A stretch of 41,925 nucleotides of DNA from Candidatus Aminicenantota bacterium (GCA_016927475.1 JAFGMO010000099.1:1-41925); one strand, 5' to 3'. Shown: positions 1-9,784, numbered from the stretch's first letter. Numbers and translations: made by a program. The notes: generated by a model not told the origin, from the sequence alone.

Positions 1-26
1 ATGAAAATTATTGCCAATAATCCTGG

Positions 27-49
27 ATCACCCGGATGAACCGGGTGAT
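27..49. terminator. Perfect hairpin at the left window edge
   Basis: A 9-bp perfect inverted repeat (ATCACCCGG / CCGGGTGAT) encloses a 5-nt loop. It lies about 30 bp past the stop of the minus-strand lipid kinase gene. No clean T-run follows on the minus strand; on the plus side a T-rich stretch (TTATTTTCT) begins about 9 nt later. It may end transcription from either side. The stem is seen directly; the terminator role is inferred. Confidence 0.45.
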
Positions 50-81
50 GACTGGTGTTATTTTCTAGGTAATAATGCAGG

Positions 82-1017
82 CTAAATATATCCCTTTACC
101 AGTATGCTCCTGGGAACGATATCGAATACTGCAGGAAGCCGTCCCAATTGATCTCCGTCAAGCTCCAGAAGCACAGGCTCCTTTAAGTCGACAGGATCGG
201 CAGTGATTTTTTTCCCTTTGATGAAGGATATCTTCGGATGGCTGAGATGGGTTCCCGCGTATATTCTCCAGACATTCCTGAAAAACTCAAAAAGCTTCAT
301 TCCTTTGACCAAGATAAAGTCAAAAAAACCATCATCTATTTTTGCCTTGGGAGCTATCTTCATCCCTTTTCCAAAAACACGGCCGTTGGAGACGGCTCCG
401 ATCATGTATTCTTCAAGGTCAAGGGAGCGTCCGTCAATAGTGATCTGAACCTTCTTATTTGTGAAACTAAGAACGGTGGAGAGAAGGCACTTGAGATAAG
501 ATGAGGCCTTTCGTTTCATTCGGGAATCCGTCACATTCTTAACAACTTCTCCCCCTATACCGAAATCCGCTACATTAAGAAAAAATCTTTCTGTTAAGTG
601 GCCGGTGTTGTCGCGGAATGTTACTCTTCCGACATCGATGAGGGAAGAGGGAGCTTCAGTGAGCGTTTTGAGTGCATTGGACAAACCGCGGGGAACATTC
701 AGGCTTTTGATGAGATCACAGCCCGTGCCCGAAGGGACAATCCCCAGGACAGAGTTAGGATTGATGATTCTTGTGTTTTCATAAAATCCATTGGCGATTT
801 CGTTTATGGTCCCGTCTCCACCCACCCCTATAATAAGCTCCGAGCCTTCTTTAATGGCGGATCGGGAAATTTCCGCAGCCTGGAAAGGGAACTCAGTGAA
901 TTCGTATTTGAAATCCCGAATAAAATGCTTCAATGCCTCCCGGATTTCACGCCATTTTTTGCGTGTTTGTCCTTTGTTGGATTCAGGATTAACGATGACT
1001 TGTGTTTTCGGGAACAT
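82..1017 (-). CDS. Diacylglycerol kinase family lipid kinase (YegS/BmrU-like)
   Basis: This 311-aa cytosolic or membrane-associated protein of the DAGK catalytic family should phosphorylate a lipid hydroxyl, such as diacylglycerol, with ATP. The nucleotide-binding GGDGTINEIANGF motif lies near residues 66-78, followed by a PSGTGCDL segment where family members usually have GTGND. The C-terminal half has the beta-sandwich pattern with a late LELDGDQLG motif. Length is normal for the family. The ATG at 1017 has an AAGGA ribosome site six bases upstream, and the start overlaps the end of the neighbouring membrane-protein gene by 29 bp, so the two are probably co-transcribed. The lipid substrate cannot be read from sequence; sphingosine-like or undecaprenol kinases share this fold. 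Confidence 0.9.
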   Translation of the reverse strand: MFPKTQVIVNPESNKGQTRKKWREIREALKHFIRDFKYEFTEFPFQAAEISRSAIKEGSELIIGVGGDGTINEIANGFYENTRIINPNSVLGIVPSGTGCDLIKSLNVPRGLSNALKTLTEAPSSLIDVGRVTFRDNTGHLTERFFLNVADFGIGGEVVKNVTDSRMKRKASSYLKCLLSTVLSFTNKKVQITIDGRSLDLEEYMIGAVSNGRVFGKGMKIAPKAKIDDGFFDFILVKGMKLFEFFRNVWRIYAGTHLSHPKISFIKGKKITADPVDLKEPVLLELDGDQLGRLPAVFDIVPRSILVKGYI

Positions 1018-1507
1018 GGGGTGTTCCTTCAGGTTGCTGAGGGGGTTTTTTCTTGCCGAAAAGGGAAATGCCGATGATCCCTCCTAAAACTCCCAGAGCG
1101 GAGAAAATGACAACCGAGATGATCATTCCCAGAAAAAACCAGGCTATGGAAAATTCGGTGCCGCCTGTCTCCAGCCATTTTTCCCATCCTCCCGGCATTT
1201 CTTCAGCGTACTGAGACAAACGATTGATGATTTCCTCAATAAATTTCACATTGATGGCCCGAAAAGGAATGTCAACAATCGTATCCACGACGGCAGCGAC
1301 AATCCCTGTCAGAACACCCAGAATGGCTCCATCACCCGCGGTCAAGATAACCGGTGAGTCTTTGACCAGGAGGTAAGCAGCAAGCATGGCCCCGCCGATG
1401 ATCCATATGCAGCAGAGGCAGTTCAAAATCGGAACGGCTGAAAGAACGCCTGCGACAGCACCTCCGATAAGGGCGGGAGTAAACATTTGAGGTTTTTGAT
1501 TGTTCAT
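989..1507 (-). CDS. Hypothetical multi-pass membrane protein
   Basis: This is a 172-aa protein I do not recognise by name. Residues 10-50 form a glycine/alanine-rich hydrophobic hairpin containing an NCLCCIW cysteine cluster. A second hydrophobic stretch covers about 55-75 and a third about 120-150, with an amphipathic segment between them. The tail is hydrophilic and proline-rich, starting at GKKKPPQQPEG. The ATG has an excellent GGAGGAAAG ribosome site. It lies 27 bp after the DUF2085 gene and overlaps the lipid kinase start, so the three genes form a small envelope operon. A role is not evident; a small integral membrane protein is all that can be claimed. Confidence 0.8.
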   Translation of the reverse strand: MNNQKPQMFTPALIGGAVAGVLSAVPILNCLCCIWIIGGAMLAAYLLVKDSPVILTAGDGAILGVLTGIVAAVVDTIVDIPFRAINVKFIEEIINRLSQYAEEMPGGWEKWLETGGTEFSIAWFFLGMIISVVIFSALGVLGGIIGISLFGKKKPPQQPEGTPHVPENTSHR

Positions 1508-1534
1508 CTTTCCTCCTTCTCGGATGATCTTTTC

Positions 1535-2032
1535 TTATTCTATGTTTTTCCTCTCTAAATTCAAATGTTTTTTTCTTTCAAAAGCTATAAACAAACCGGC
1601 AAGAAAATATACGGGCAGGATAATTCCCCAGCTTATTCCGATGAAAAAACGAAGGACGTTCGATGACTGCCAGAAGTGAAAAAAATTTCCAATGGTATCA
1701 GCCACAATGGGGAGCGAAAAAAAAATAAAAACGATGTTTTTAGGAAGAGATACTGATGAAAATCTTCTGAAAGCGGGAAAAGCCAGTGTCCCCAGGAAAA
1801 AGCCGAAATATATGCCGAAGCATCGGGCACAAACAGCTAAAGGGAAACCGAAAATGTGGAATGACCTGCCGGGAATCTGATGGCAAACGGATGAAAAAAC
1901 GGCATACAATAAAACGTTCCAAACCGAATGCCGGGATTTGAGGTATGGTGCCAGGAATATCGCCGACAACCATATAAAAATACCGAACAGCGTCAGAGCG
2001 TATATAAGATAACGGCGTGTTTGGAAGCTCAT
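1535..2032 (-). CDS. DUF2085 family membrane protein
   Basis: This 165-aa integral membrane protein carries the DUF2085 signature: a CHQ motif followed by RSF, then FPLAVCARCFGIYFGFFLG, with conserved Cys and His between membrane segments. About four transmembrane helices are visible. The function of the family is unknown; the CHQ and CARC residues suggest metal or redox chemistry, but this is inference. The open frame continues upstream to a TTG at 2086. I chose the ATG at 2032 because MSFQTRRYLIYALTLFG starts directly into the first membrane helix; no strong ribosome site supports either start. It is the first gene of the three-gene minus-strand set and is divergent from the TPR gene. Confidence 0.85.
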   Translation of the reverse strand: MSFQTRRYLIYALTLFGIFIWLSAIFLAPYLKSRHSVWNVLLYAVFSSVCHQIPGRSFHIFGFPLAVCARCFGIYFGFFLGTLAFPAFRRFSSVSLPKNIVFIFFSLPIVADTIGNFFHFWQSSNVLRFFIGISWGIILPVYFLAGLFIAFERKKHLNLERKNIE

Positions 2033-2189
2033 AATGGGCCAAATGCGGATTATACCATAATTAATGCCGACAACAATGATCTTCAATACAGGTTAAAAAT
2101 CCGGCATTTATTAATCATGAATAATTTGTTAGAATATTTTTTAACGGCATTAGCCGGCAAAAAATAATATTATTTCCGAGGAGGCATAT

Positions 2190-4007
2190 ATGAAAAAATA
2201 TTTGATTTTTTTCGCCATCATTTTGTTCTTAACCTTGACTTTCTGCCTTTCTCAATCTACGGGGAACGCCGCCGTAGATAAGAACAAAAAATCCGTCATC
2301 TCCTTCACAACGTATGATGATTCAAAAAAACCGGTATCTTCAGGAACCGGATTTATTGTTGGGGAAGAAATATGCATGACAAATTACCATCTGGTTGCCG
2401 ATGTTAATAAAGCTGAAGGCCGGGATTTTAAGGGAGATAAAGTAAAGATTGAGGGAATTATTCATGCAGACAAGCAGAAAAACATTGCTTATGTAAAAGT
2501 CAAAAGTAAGGCCGATCCTCTTCAATTTGCAGGAGTATCGTCAATGCCGGTTGGGGAAAAGGTCTATGCCATCGGCAGTAATGAAGTCGGCCAGATTATT
2601 TCAACTGAAGGAACCATTGAAAAGACAGCTCGTTTGGAGTCCGGACTTACGATATTTGACGTTTCGGTCAGTGTGACAAGCCAGTTCAGCGGAGCACCGC
2701 TGATGGATAAAAACGGAAAGGTTATCGGTATTTTTGTTATTCCGGGAAGCCACTCAAAATTCGTTCTCGGTCTTGAGTCTTTTAGAACATTTCCCAAGGG
2801 AGTTAAAGAGACCGATTTTGATGATTGGCAAGCAGAAAATTACGTTGAGGGTTTTGAAGGCGCCTCTTTCATCGGAAAGGCATTTGCCGCTATAAAAGAA
2901 ACGGGAACGGCGGAGCTATATCTTAATAAAGCCATCAAACATACACCGGATTCTGTAGACCTTCTGAAATTGCTGGCGGATGTGTATCAAGAGCAGAGAA
3001 ATTATGAAGCCGCTTCCAACACCTATAAAAAACTTATGGATCTCGATCCTCAAGACTATGAGCCTGTTTTCGAGCGAGGAGTCATTCTTGTCAAGCTTCG
3101 GAAATTTAAGGACGGTATTAACCTGTTGGAACAAGCCGTTAAAATGAATCCTGAGAAAAAAACCGCTTATGCTTTCATTGGGAACGCATATCAGGAGCTG
3201 GAAGAATGGAGTAATGCCGCCCAAGCCTACGGAAGATATTTGGAGACCAAACCCAAAGACAAGAGAGAAATTTTACTCAACCAGGGTTATTGCTATATGC
3301 AGATCGAACAATACGAACAGGCTGCAAGGGCCTTTGAAGGCGCCCGGGAGTTGGATCCCAAGGATGAAAAGGTTTATTTTCAATTGGCACAGGCCTACGA
3401 GAAAGCCGGACAGCTTGAAAATGCCGCTCAAACTCTGGAAATCATGGCCAAAATGGATCCTGATCAAGCCGAGAGGTATTACAATCTTATTATCAGATTG
3501 TTCGATGTTGCCGGCCAGTCGGATAAGGGGATTCCTTACGCTGAAAAACTCGTTGAACTCAAGCCCAATAATGAATCGGGCTATTACAATCTCGGACTTA
3601 TGTACCAGAAAGTCAACAAATATGAGAAAGCTGTTGAAGCTTTTAAAAAGGCGACGAAGATCAAGCCGGATTTTGAAATGGCCTATACAATGATGGGTGT
3701 CTGTTATAACAGCATGAAGCAGTACTCGAATTCCAACGAGGCTTTCGGACAGGTTCTAAAAACGTCTCCGGATAATGTTGATGCCTGGTTTAATATCGGT
3801 ATCAATTACATGCTCATGAAAAATTATGGCGCTGCTTTGGAACCAATGAAAAAAACAATCGAGTTAAAACCGGATTTTGCCGTTGCTTATTATAATTTGG
3901 GGATAGTTTACCTGAACCTTAATGACCGAAGCAGTGCCAGCCATATGCTTCAGAAACTGAATAAACTGGATACTTCACTGGCAGCCAAGCTGAGGTCTTT
4001 ATTCTAA
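2190..4007 (+). CDS. Secreted trypsin-fold domain fused to TPR repeats; catalytic Asp apparently lost
   Basis: This 605-aa protein starts with a signal peptide (residues 1-27) after a GAGGAGG ribosome site. Residues about 33-200 resemble the DegP/HtrA-type trypsin fold: GTGFIV, then TNYHLV with His67, and SGAPL with Ser167. The position that normally holds the catalytic Asp (DLALLKV in relatives) reads NIAYVKV, so Asn98 replaces Asp. From about residue 225 to the end there are roughly ten TPR units, typical of a protein-binding scaffold. I infer a periplasmic scaffold or a weak/inactive protease that binds partners through TPRs. It precedes tRNA-Leu by 36 bp. Fold assignment is solid; activity is uncertain. 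Confidence 0.88.
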   Translation: MKKYLIFFAIILFLTLTFCLSQSTGNAAVDKNKKSVISFTTYDDSKKPVSSGTGFIVGEEICMTNYHLVADVNKAEGRDFKGDKVKIEGIIHADKQKNIAYVKVKSKADPLQFAGVSSMPVGEKVYAIGSNEVGQIISTEGTIEKTARLESGLTIFDVSVSVTSQFSGAPLMDKNGKVIGIFVIPGSHSKFVLGLESFRTFPKGVKETDFDDWQAENYVEGFEGASFIGKAFAAIKETGTAELYLNKAIKHTPDSVDLLKLLADVYQEQRNYEAASNTYKKLMDLDPQDYEPVFERGVILVKLRKFKDGINLLEQAVKMNPEKKTAYAFIGNAYQELEEWSNAAQAYGRYLETKPKDKREILLNQGYCYMQIEQYEQAARAFEGARELDPKDEKVYFQLAQAYEKAGQLENAAQTLEIMAKMDPDQAERYYNLIIRLFDVAGQSDKGIPYAEKLVELKPNNESGYYNLGLMYQKVNKYEKAVEAFKKATKIKPDFEMAYTMMGVCYNSMKQYSNSNEAFGQVLKTSPDNVDAWFNIGINYMLMKNYGAALEPMKKTIELKPDFAVAYYNLGIVYLNLNDRSSASHMLQKLNKLDTSLAAKLRSLF

Positions 4008-4043
4008 CCTGTTATTTGCACAAAGACGTTTAAAAAACTTATA

Positions 4044-4130
4044 GGGCAGGTGGCGAAATTGGCATACGCGCTAGGCTTAGGACCTAGTTCCTGTTAAGGA
4101 GTGCGGGTTCGAGTCCCGCTCTGCCCACCA
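4044..4130 (+). tRNA. tRNA-Leu (anticodon UAG)
   Basis: The 87-nt cloverleaf has acceptor strand GGGCAGG paired with TCTGCCC (one G-U), anticodon stem CTAGG/CCTAG around loop CTTAGGA (anticodon TAG), a variable arm as expected for a class II leucine tRNA, the T arm GCGGG-TTCGAGT-CCCGC, and an encoded CCA end. It sits between the TPR gene and trigger factor and may be processed from a longer transcript. Confidence 0.97.
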
Positions 4131-4151
4131 AACTTATCGTTAGGTGATAAA

Positions 4152-5411
4152 ATGAAAAGTTATATCAAGGAAATTTCCAGCTGCAGACGCGAAATAGAGG
4201 TTGTGATTCCAGAGGAAACAGTCACGCGTGAGTTTGACGGAATTGTAAAAAATTATGTAAACCGGGCAAAAATCCCGGGATTCCGGAAGGGAAAAGTACC
4301 TGTTGATCTTGTTAAAAGACGTTTTTATTCCGATATCAAGGAAACTTTTCTCAACTCTGTGCTACCCGACGCCTTAAAAAAGGAATTAAGAGACTTGAAT
4401 CTGCACCCCGTCGGAAATCCCGTGATTCAAGAGCTGGATTTTGAAGAAAAAAAAGATCTCCGGTTTACAGCCGTTTTTGATGTTCTGCCGGAGCTTAAAT
4501 TGCCTGAAATCAAAAAAATAAAAGTAAAAAAAGACTTAAAAACGGTCGAAGATGAAGATATAGAAAAAGCAATGGAAAATTTCAGGCAGCAAAAAGCGGA
4601 TTATATTCCCATCCAAGGGAGGGGAGTTAAAGACGGGGACTATGTTGTCGTTGAACTTCAGGGAATGGAAAAGGAAGGAGGAAAAAAACTTCCTAAAGAA
4701 AAAGTTGTTGTCTTAGCCGGACATCCCGAAAACGAAAAAGAATTGAACGAGAACATTCTTAATAAAAAGGAAGGCGAGGAAACACGGTTTACTCTGACAT
4801 TCCCTGCCGGACATACAAATAAAAAACTTGCTGGGAAAAGAGTGGATTATGTTTTGAAAGTTATTTCCATTAAAGAAAAAAAGGTTCCCACGTTGGATGA
4901 TGAATTTGCCAAGGAGGTTGAAGGGTGTGAGACTGTTGATGACCTGAAAAACAAGGTCAAGGAAGAGCTTAAACTTTCATACGAGGCGGAAGCAAAGAAC
5001 AGAGCAACCGAAAAGGTTTTGGAAAAAATAGCCGAAAAAGTCCATATCGATTTACCCGAAGCTCTCGTACAGCAGGAAACCGTGGCTGTTCTCAAGAAAG
5101 TCCTGTCTGAAAACCCTAAGAAGGAATTGACTGATGAGGAAGCAAAAAAATTGCGTGATGAGGCAAAACAGAGTGCGGAGCGTAATATCGTCAACCAGTT
5201 GATATTGGAAAAAATTGCCGTGAATGAAAAATTGTCCGTCACTGAAGCCGATGTGGATGCAGAGCTCAAATCAATTGCCCAGGCCCATAACGTACCTCTT
5301 CCCCAGGTTATGGAAAATGCGCGAAAAGAAGGACGGAAGGAAGAATTGAAGAGGAGTCTTCTCATGAAGAAGACGATTGACTTTCTCGTTCAGAGCGCTA
5401 TAATAGAATAG
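4152..5411 (+). CDS. tig: Trigger factor
   Basis: Ribosome-bound chaperone and peptidyl-prolyl isomerase of 419 aa. The N-terminal ribosome-docking domain carries the signature IPGFRKGKVP. The FKBP-like PPIase domain follows (around residues 150-235, from VKDGDYVVVELQG), then the helical C-terminal chaperone domain. The open frame extends upstream into the tRNA, which cannot be coding. The ATG at 4152 has an AGGTGA ribosome site and gives the family's usual N-terminus. It heads the tig-clpP-clpX-lon block; clpP follows after 12 bp. Pairing folding help with ATP-dependent proteolysis in one operon is a common bacterial arrangement. Confidence 0.97.
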   Translation: MKSYIKEISSCRREIEVVIPEETVTREFDGIVKNYVNRAKIPGFRKGKVPVDLVKRRFYSDIKETFLNSVLPDALKKELRDLNLHPVGNPVIQELDFEEKKDLRFTAVFDVLPELKLPEIKKIKVKKDLKTVEDEDIEKAMENFRQQKADYIPIQGRGVKDGDYVVVELQGMEKEGGKKLPKEKVVVLAGHPENEKELNENILNKKEGEETRFTLTFPAGHTNKKLAGKRVDYVLKVISIKEKKVPTLDDEFAKEVEGCETVDDLKNKVKEELKLSYEAEAKNRATEKVLEKIAEKVHIDLPEALVQQETVAVLKKVLSENPKKELTDEEAKKLRDEAKQSAERNIVNQLILEKIAVNEKLSVTEADVDAELKSIAQAHNVPLPQVMENARKEGRKEELKRSLLMKKTIDFLVQSAIIE

Positions 5412-5423
5412 ACCTCAACACTC

Positions 5424-6020
5424 ATGATATCAATCCCCTTTATCGTCGATCAAGAAGGCAAGAATGAGAGGGTGTATGATATCTATTCGAGGCTTCTTAA
5501 AGATAATATCATTTTTATTGGTACGGAAATAAGTGATGAATTGGCGAATTCGGTTATTGCCCAGCTTCTTTTTCTTGAAGCTGATAATCCAAAAAAGGAT
5601 ATATCCCTTTATATCAATTCACCGGGAGGAAGCATCACAGCGGGTTTGGCCATTTATGATACCCTTCAATTTATCTCTCCCGAAGTGTCAACGATCTGCG
5701 TCGGGCAGGCGGCCAGTATGGCTGCCGTGCTTCTGGCTGCAGGGAGTCCGGGCAAACGTTATGCCCTTCCCAACTCAAGAATCATTCTCCATCAGCCTAT
5801 GGGCGGGTACGAGGGGCAGGCATCTGATATTGCCATTCAGGCTAAAGAGATACTGCGCATCAGGGAGAACATCAATCACATCATTCAAAGGCATACGGGA
5901 CAATCTTTGAGCAAAATAAGCAAGGATCTCGAGAGGGACTTCATCATGACTCCCGCAGAAGCAAAAAAATATGGTATAATAGATAAGGAACTCACTTCAC
6001 GAGAACAATCACGGACTTAA
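5424..6020 (+). CDS. clpP: ATP-dependent Clp protease proteolytic subunit
   Basis: This 198-aa serine peptidase forms the barrel of the ClpXP degradation machine. The catalytic triad is visible as Ser98 in GQAASMAA, His123 in ILHQPMGG and Asp172 in ERDFIMTP. The N-terminal [16 protein letters not shown] block is typical and the length matches the family. No long propeptide is present. The ATG has no clear Shine-Dalgarno sequence and lies only 12 bp after tig, so translation may depend on coupling. clpX, its ATPase partner, is next downstream. Confidence 0.98.
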   Translation: MISIPFIVDQEGKNERVYDIYSRLLKDNIIFIGTEISDELANSVIAQLLFLEADNPKKDISLYINSPGGSITAGLAIYDTLQFISPEVSTICVGQAASMAAVLLAAGSPGKRYALPNSRIILHQPMGGYEGQASDIAIQAKEILRIRENINHIIQRHTGQSLSKISKDLERDFIMTPAEAKKYGIIDKELTSREQSRT

Positions 6021-6070
6021 GATCTTTTAAATCTTTCCTGAAGAGAAAAATGGATAACAAATGGTGAATC

Positions 6071-7330
6071 ATGAATAACAGTCATCACCAAAAATATAAT
6101 ACGGTTGTCAAGTGCAACTTTTGTAACCGGAATCAGACACAAGTGAAAAAACTGATCGCAGGACCCGGTGGAGTTTATATTTGTGATAATTGTATCGAAG
6201 TCGCTCATTCTATCGTTATCGCCGATTTACAGGATAGCAAAAAAGATAAAACAGCCCCGGATTCTGCAACGCCGTCAAGCATAAAAAAGGCCCTAGACCA
6301 GTACATTGTCGGTCAAGAACAGGCAAAAAAGAAAATTTCGGTTGCCGTTTACAACCATTACAAAAGGATCAATCACAAAAATAGATTAAAACAGGATATT
6401 GAATTAACCAAGAGCAATATTTTGCTGATAGGTCCCACGGGAACAGGAAAAACCCTGATGGCCCAAACTCTAGCCCGCATTTTATCTGTTCCTTTTGCCA
6501 TTGCGGATGCAACTGCCTTAACCGAAGCCGGTTATGTTGGGGAAGATGTCGAGAACATCATCCTTAAACTTTTCCAAGCCTCCAAAGGGAATATAGAAAA
6601 AACACAAAAAGGTATCATTTATATCGATGAGATAGATAAAATCACCCGTAAAAGCGACAGCCCATCCATTACGAGGGATGTATCGGGAGAAGGTGTACAG
6701 CAGGCACTTTTGAAGATTATCGAGGGGACGACGGCCAATATACCTCCACAGGGAGGCAGAAAACATCCCTATCAGGAATACATCCCCATTGACACAACCG
6801 ATATCCTGTTTATCTGCGGAGGGGCTTTCGTAGGACTGGACAAAATTATTGGCCATCGAATCGGAAAAAGCAGCGTTGGTTTCAAAACGGATGATAACAT
6901 ACAAAAGATTACTTCATTAAACTCGATTACAAATCATTTAATTCCCCAGGACCTCATAAAATTCGGATTGATTCCGGAGTTGATAGGGAGGATTCCTGTC
7001 GTCGCTACTTTCTCAGATCTTTCTGTAGATGATCTGGTTAATATATTGGTCAAACCAAAAAATGCGATCATCAAACAGTTTCAGACTTTATTTGAAATGG
7101 AAGATGTCAAGCTTGAATTTACCAAAGAAGCGTTAAATGCCATAGCAAGAAGAGCTATAGAAAAAAGTATGGGAGCCAGGGGGTTAAGATCCATAATTGA
7201 AGATCTCATGCTGGATGTCATGTTTCATCTGCCTTCAACAAAAAAGCAAACGACGATAAAGATTTCCAAAAAAATGGTTGAGATGAATTCTCTGGAAAAA
7301 GAGTATTTGAAACATACCGCTGGAGCATAA
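6071..7330 (+). CDS. clpX: ATP-dependent Clp protease ATP-binding subunit ClpX
   Basis: This 419-aa AAA+ unfoldase delivers substrates to ClpP. The N-terminal zinc-binding domain has four cysteines (Cys15, Cys18, Cys38, Cys41). Walker A is GPTGTGKT starting at residue 121, the pore loop is GYVGEDVE, and Walker B is [10 protein letters not shown]. Sensor and C-terminal domains follow through [11 protein letters not shown]. The ClpP-docking loop normally reads IGF; here the corresponding site appears to be VGF, a conservative change. The stop overlaps the lon start (TAATG), so the two genes are translationally coupled. Confidence 0.98.
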   Translation: MNNSHHQKYNTVVKCNFCNRNQTQVKKLIAGPGGVYICDNCIEVAHSIVIADLQDSKKDKTAPDSATPSSIKKALDQYIVGQEQAKKKISVAVYNHYKRINHKNRLKQDIELTKSNILLIGPTGTGKTLMAQTLARILSVPFAIADATALTEAGYVGEDVENIILKLFQASKGNIEKTQKGIIYIDEIDKITRKSDSPSITRDVSGEGVQQALLKIIEGTTANIPPQGGRKHPYQEYIPIDTTDILFICGGAFVGLDKIIGHRIGKSSVGFKTDDNIQKITSLNSITNHLIPQDLIKFGLIPELIGRIPVVATFSDLSVDDLVNILVKPKNAIIKQFQTLFEMEDVKLEFTKEALNAIARRAIEKSMGARGLRSIIEDLMLDVMFHLPSTKKQTTIKISKKMVEMNSLEKEYLKHTAGA

Positions 7331-9759
7331 TGATGAGAGACAATAGAAAACATAGCGAAAAGATAAAAAATCTCCCTTTGATTCCTTTAAGAGACCTTGT
7401 TGTCTTTCCTTCCACCTTGGTTCCGTTCATCATAGGGCGGTCTTCGTCCGTCAAAGCCCTTGAAAGATCGAAAGAAGTGGATAATACCATTTTCCTATCC
7501 GCTCAAATGGATCCGTCGCTGGATAATCCTACCCCTAAAGATGTCTTTTCCATGGGAGTTGTTGCCAAGGTCATCCGTACCATTAAGGTGGATGATAAAA
7601 ATATTAAGGTCATCGTAGAAGGGAAAACAAGAGCACGGATTCTGGAATTCATCAGTACGTTTCCCTATCATCAAGTCCTGGTTAAAGAAGTGGTGGAGTT
7701 GGAAAACGATAACCCTGAGACAAGAGACCTATTAAAAAGAGTCCTCACGTTATTTGAGGACTATCTAAGACTCAGCCAGAATGCGAATTTTGAAGCCATC
7801 ATTCCTGCCCTGAGAGAGAACAGTTCGGAAAGGATCACCGATATCATATCCTCGCATCTTTACCTTCCTCTTGAAGAAAAACAGAATCTCTTGGAGACAA
7901 CAAATAATATCGAACGTATTCGTCGTTTGAATTTTGTTTTGGAAAATGAAATTCTCAAAATACACGCCAGACAAAAAAAGGACAACAAAAAACCGGGCCG
8001 GTCAAAAAACCACATGCGTGATCCCGGGCAAAAAATATTTCCCGCTGGTTTGAATATCAAGAAAGAAGATCAGCCGAATGAGATCGAAGAACTCAAAAAA
8101 AAGGTGATTGAAGCCGGTATGCCTGCGGATGCCGAAGAAAAAGCCAGCAAAGAAATAGAACGGTTGGAAACCATGCCTCCTATGTCCGCTGAGGCAACGG
8201 TCTGCCGGAATTATCTGGATTGGCTGATATCCCTTCCCTGGAATAAAAAGTCCCGTGAAAAAAGAAATATTGAAATAGCCAAAAAAATCCTGAATGATGA
8301 CCATTACGGATTAGAAAAGGTCAAGGATCGAATCCTGGAATACCTTTCCATCCGTCAGCTGGTGAAAAAACCGAAAGGGATAATTCTTGGGTTTGTCGGC
8401 CCCCCGGGAGTGGGAAAAAGCTCTTTAGGAGAATCCATAGCCAGAGCCACGGGAAGAAAATTTGTCCGTTTATCTTTGGGTGGGGTAAGGGATGAAGCTG
8501 AGATACGCGGGCACAGAAGAACATACATCGGTGCTTATCCCGGTAGAATCATCCAGATGATAAAAAGGGCGGGTACAAAAAATCCTGTTTTTCTTTTAGA
8601 CGAAGTTGATAAAATGAGCATGGACTTCCGGGGAGATCCCGCTTCGGCCTTGATGGAAGTTCTCGATCCGGAACAGAACAATTCCTTCCTCGACCATTAT
8701 ATTGATACGGATTTTGACCTGTCTCAGGTTATGTTTATTGTTACGGCAAACATGATGGAACCTATTCCCCGGCCACTGCTTGACAGGATGGAACTCATTA
8801 AAATTGCCGGTTATACGGAGAATGAAAAGCTGCAGATAGCCTTAAAATTCCTCCTTCCTAAACAGATGAAAGCTCATGGATTAAAAAAGAACAATTTGGC
8901 TATACAGGAAAAGGCTCTCCAAAAAATAATTCGTGAGTATACCCGGGAGGCCGGAGTTCGAAACCTGGAGCGGGAGCTGACGTCTATTTGCAGGAAGATC
9001 GTTAAAAAGGTCGTACTGAAGGGAAAATCTTACAGAGAATGTATAACACCTAAAAATGTTGATAAATATCTCGGCATTCCCAAATACCGGAGATCCCTTA
9101 TCGATAAACAACCTGAGATCGGGACGTCACTTGGCATGGCTTGGACGGAATTCGGAGGAGAGCTTTTAACAATTGAGGTGACAAAAGTTCATGGTAAAGG
9201 TAATTTTACACTGACAGGACAGCTGGGATCCATTATGCAGGAATCGGCCCAAACCGCCTTCAGTTACGTAAGGGGGAAGATTTTTGAACTGAATATGGCC
9301 AAAGAATTCCACAAGAACTTTGATATCCATATACATGTTCCTGAAGGTTCCATGCCTAAGGAAGGACCGTCGGCCGGAATAACCATTGCTGTCGCTATTT
9401 TGTCCCTTTTTACAGACATCCCCGTCAAAAGAGACATCGCCATGTCGGGCGAGATCACATTGAAGGGGAAAGTTCTTCCCGTAGGAGGCATTAAGGAGAA
9501 ACTTCTTGCCGCACACAGGGAAGGTATTCGTGAAGCTATTCTTCCTTTCGATAACAAACCTGATTTGAAAGATTTACCAAAAAATGTAAAAGACGTCATC
9601 AAGATTCATTTCGTTGAGAACATGGACGAGGTTATAGATCTTGTTTTGACCGGTGAACTTCCTAAAAACATAAGAAAAGATAGAATTCCCATAAGTAGTG
9701 GAATCACGGGAAGAGAAGGTGAGGGGGAAGGATCCCAAGAACCTCCTCTTACTCATTGA
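7330..9759 (+). CDS. lon: Lon protease (endopeptidase La)
   Basis: This 809-aa AAA+ serine protease degrades misfolded and regulatory proteins. The N-terminal LON substrate domain begins at LPLIPLRDLVVFPSTLVPF. Walker A is GPPGVGKS near residue 357 and Walker B is VFLLDEVDKM. The protease domain carries Ser681 in KEGPSAG and Lys722 in GGIKEKLLAAH, the Ser-Lys dyad. The middle linker (about residues 210-245) lacks the usual conserved REYYLREQ coiled-coil block and is basic instead. The ATG overlaps the clpX stop by one base; a second ATG follows immediately. Length is normal for bacterial Lon. Confidence 0.97.
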   Translation: MMRDNRKHSEKIKNLPLIPLRDLVVFPSTLVPFIIGRSSSVKALERSKEVDNTIFLSAQMDPSLDNPTPKDVFSMGVVAKVIRTIKVDDKNIKVIVEGKTRARILEFISTFPYHQVLVKEVVELENDNPETRDLLKRVLTLFEDYLRLSQNANFEAIIPALRENSSERITDIISSHLYLPLEEKQNLLETTNNIERIRRLNFVLENEILKIHARQKKDNKKPGRSKNHMRDPGQKIFPAGLNIKKEDQPNEIEELKKKVIEAGMPADAEEKASKEIERLETMPPMSAEATVCRNYLDWLISLPWNKKSREKRNIEIAKKILNDDHYGLEKVKDRILEYLSIRQLVKKPKGIILGFVGPPGVGKSSLGESIARATGRKFVRLSLGGVRDEAEIRGHRRTYIGAYPGRIIQMIKRAGTKNPVFLLDEVDKMSMDFRGDPASALMEVLDPEQNNSFLDHYIDTDFDLSQVMFIVTANMMEPIPRPLLDRMELIKIAGYTENEKLQIALKFLLPKQMKAHGLKKNNLAIQEKALQKIIREYTREAGVRNLERELTSICRKIVKKVVLKGKSYRECITPKNVDKYLGIPKYRRSLIDKQPEIGTSLGMAWTEFGGELLTIEVTKVHGKGNFTLTGQLGSIMQESAQTAFSYVRGKIFELNMAKEFHKNFDIHIHVPEGSMPKEGPSAGITIAVAILSLFTDIPVKRDIAMSGEITLKGKVLPVGGIKEKLLAAHREGIREAILPFDNKPDLKDLPKNVKDVIKIHFVENMDEVIDLVLTGELPKNIRKDRIPISSGITGREGEGEGSQEPPLTH

Positions 9760-9784
9760 TTGATTGATTTTCTAAAAAATCCGT

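Noticed and set aside
4016..4044. Promoter-like TTGCAC-17-TTATAG just before tRNA-Leu
   Set aside because: Its -10 box touches the first base of the tRNA, so transcription would start inside the mature tRNA.
4101..4151. N-terminal extension of trigger factor by 17 codons
   Set aside because: The extension reads through the 3' half of tRNA-Leu; the ATG at 4152 has a ribosome site and gives the family's N-terminus.
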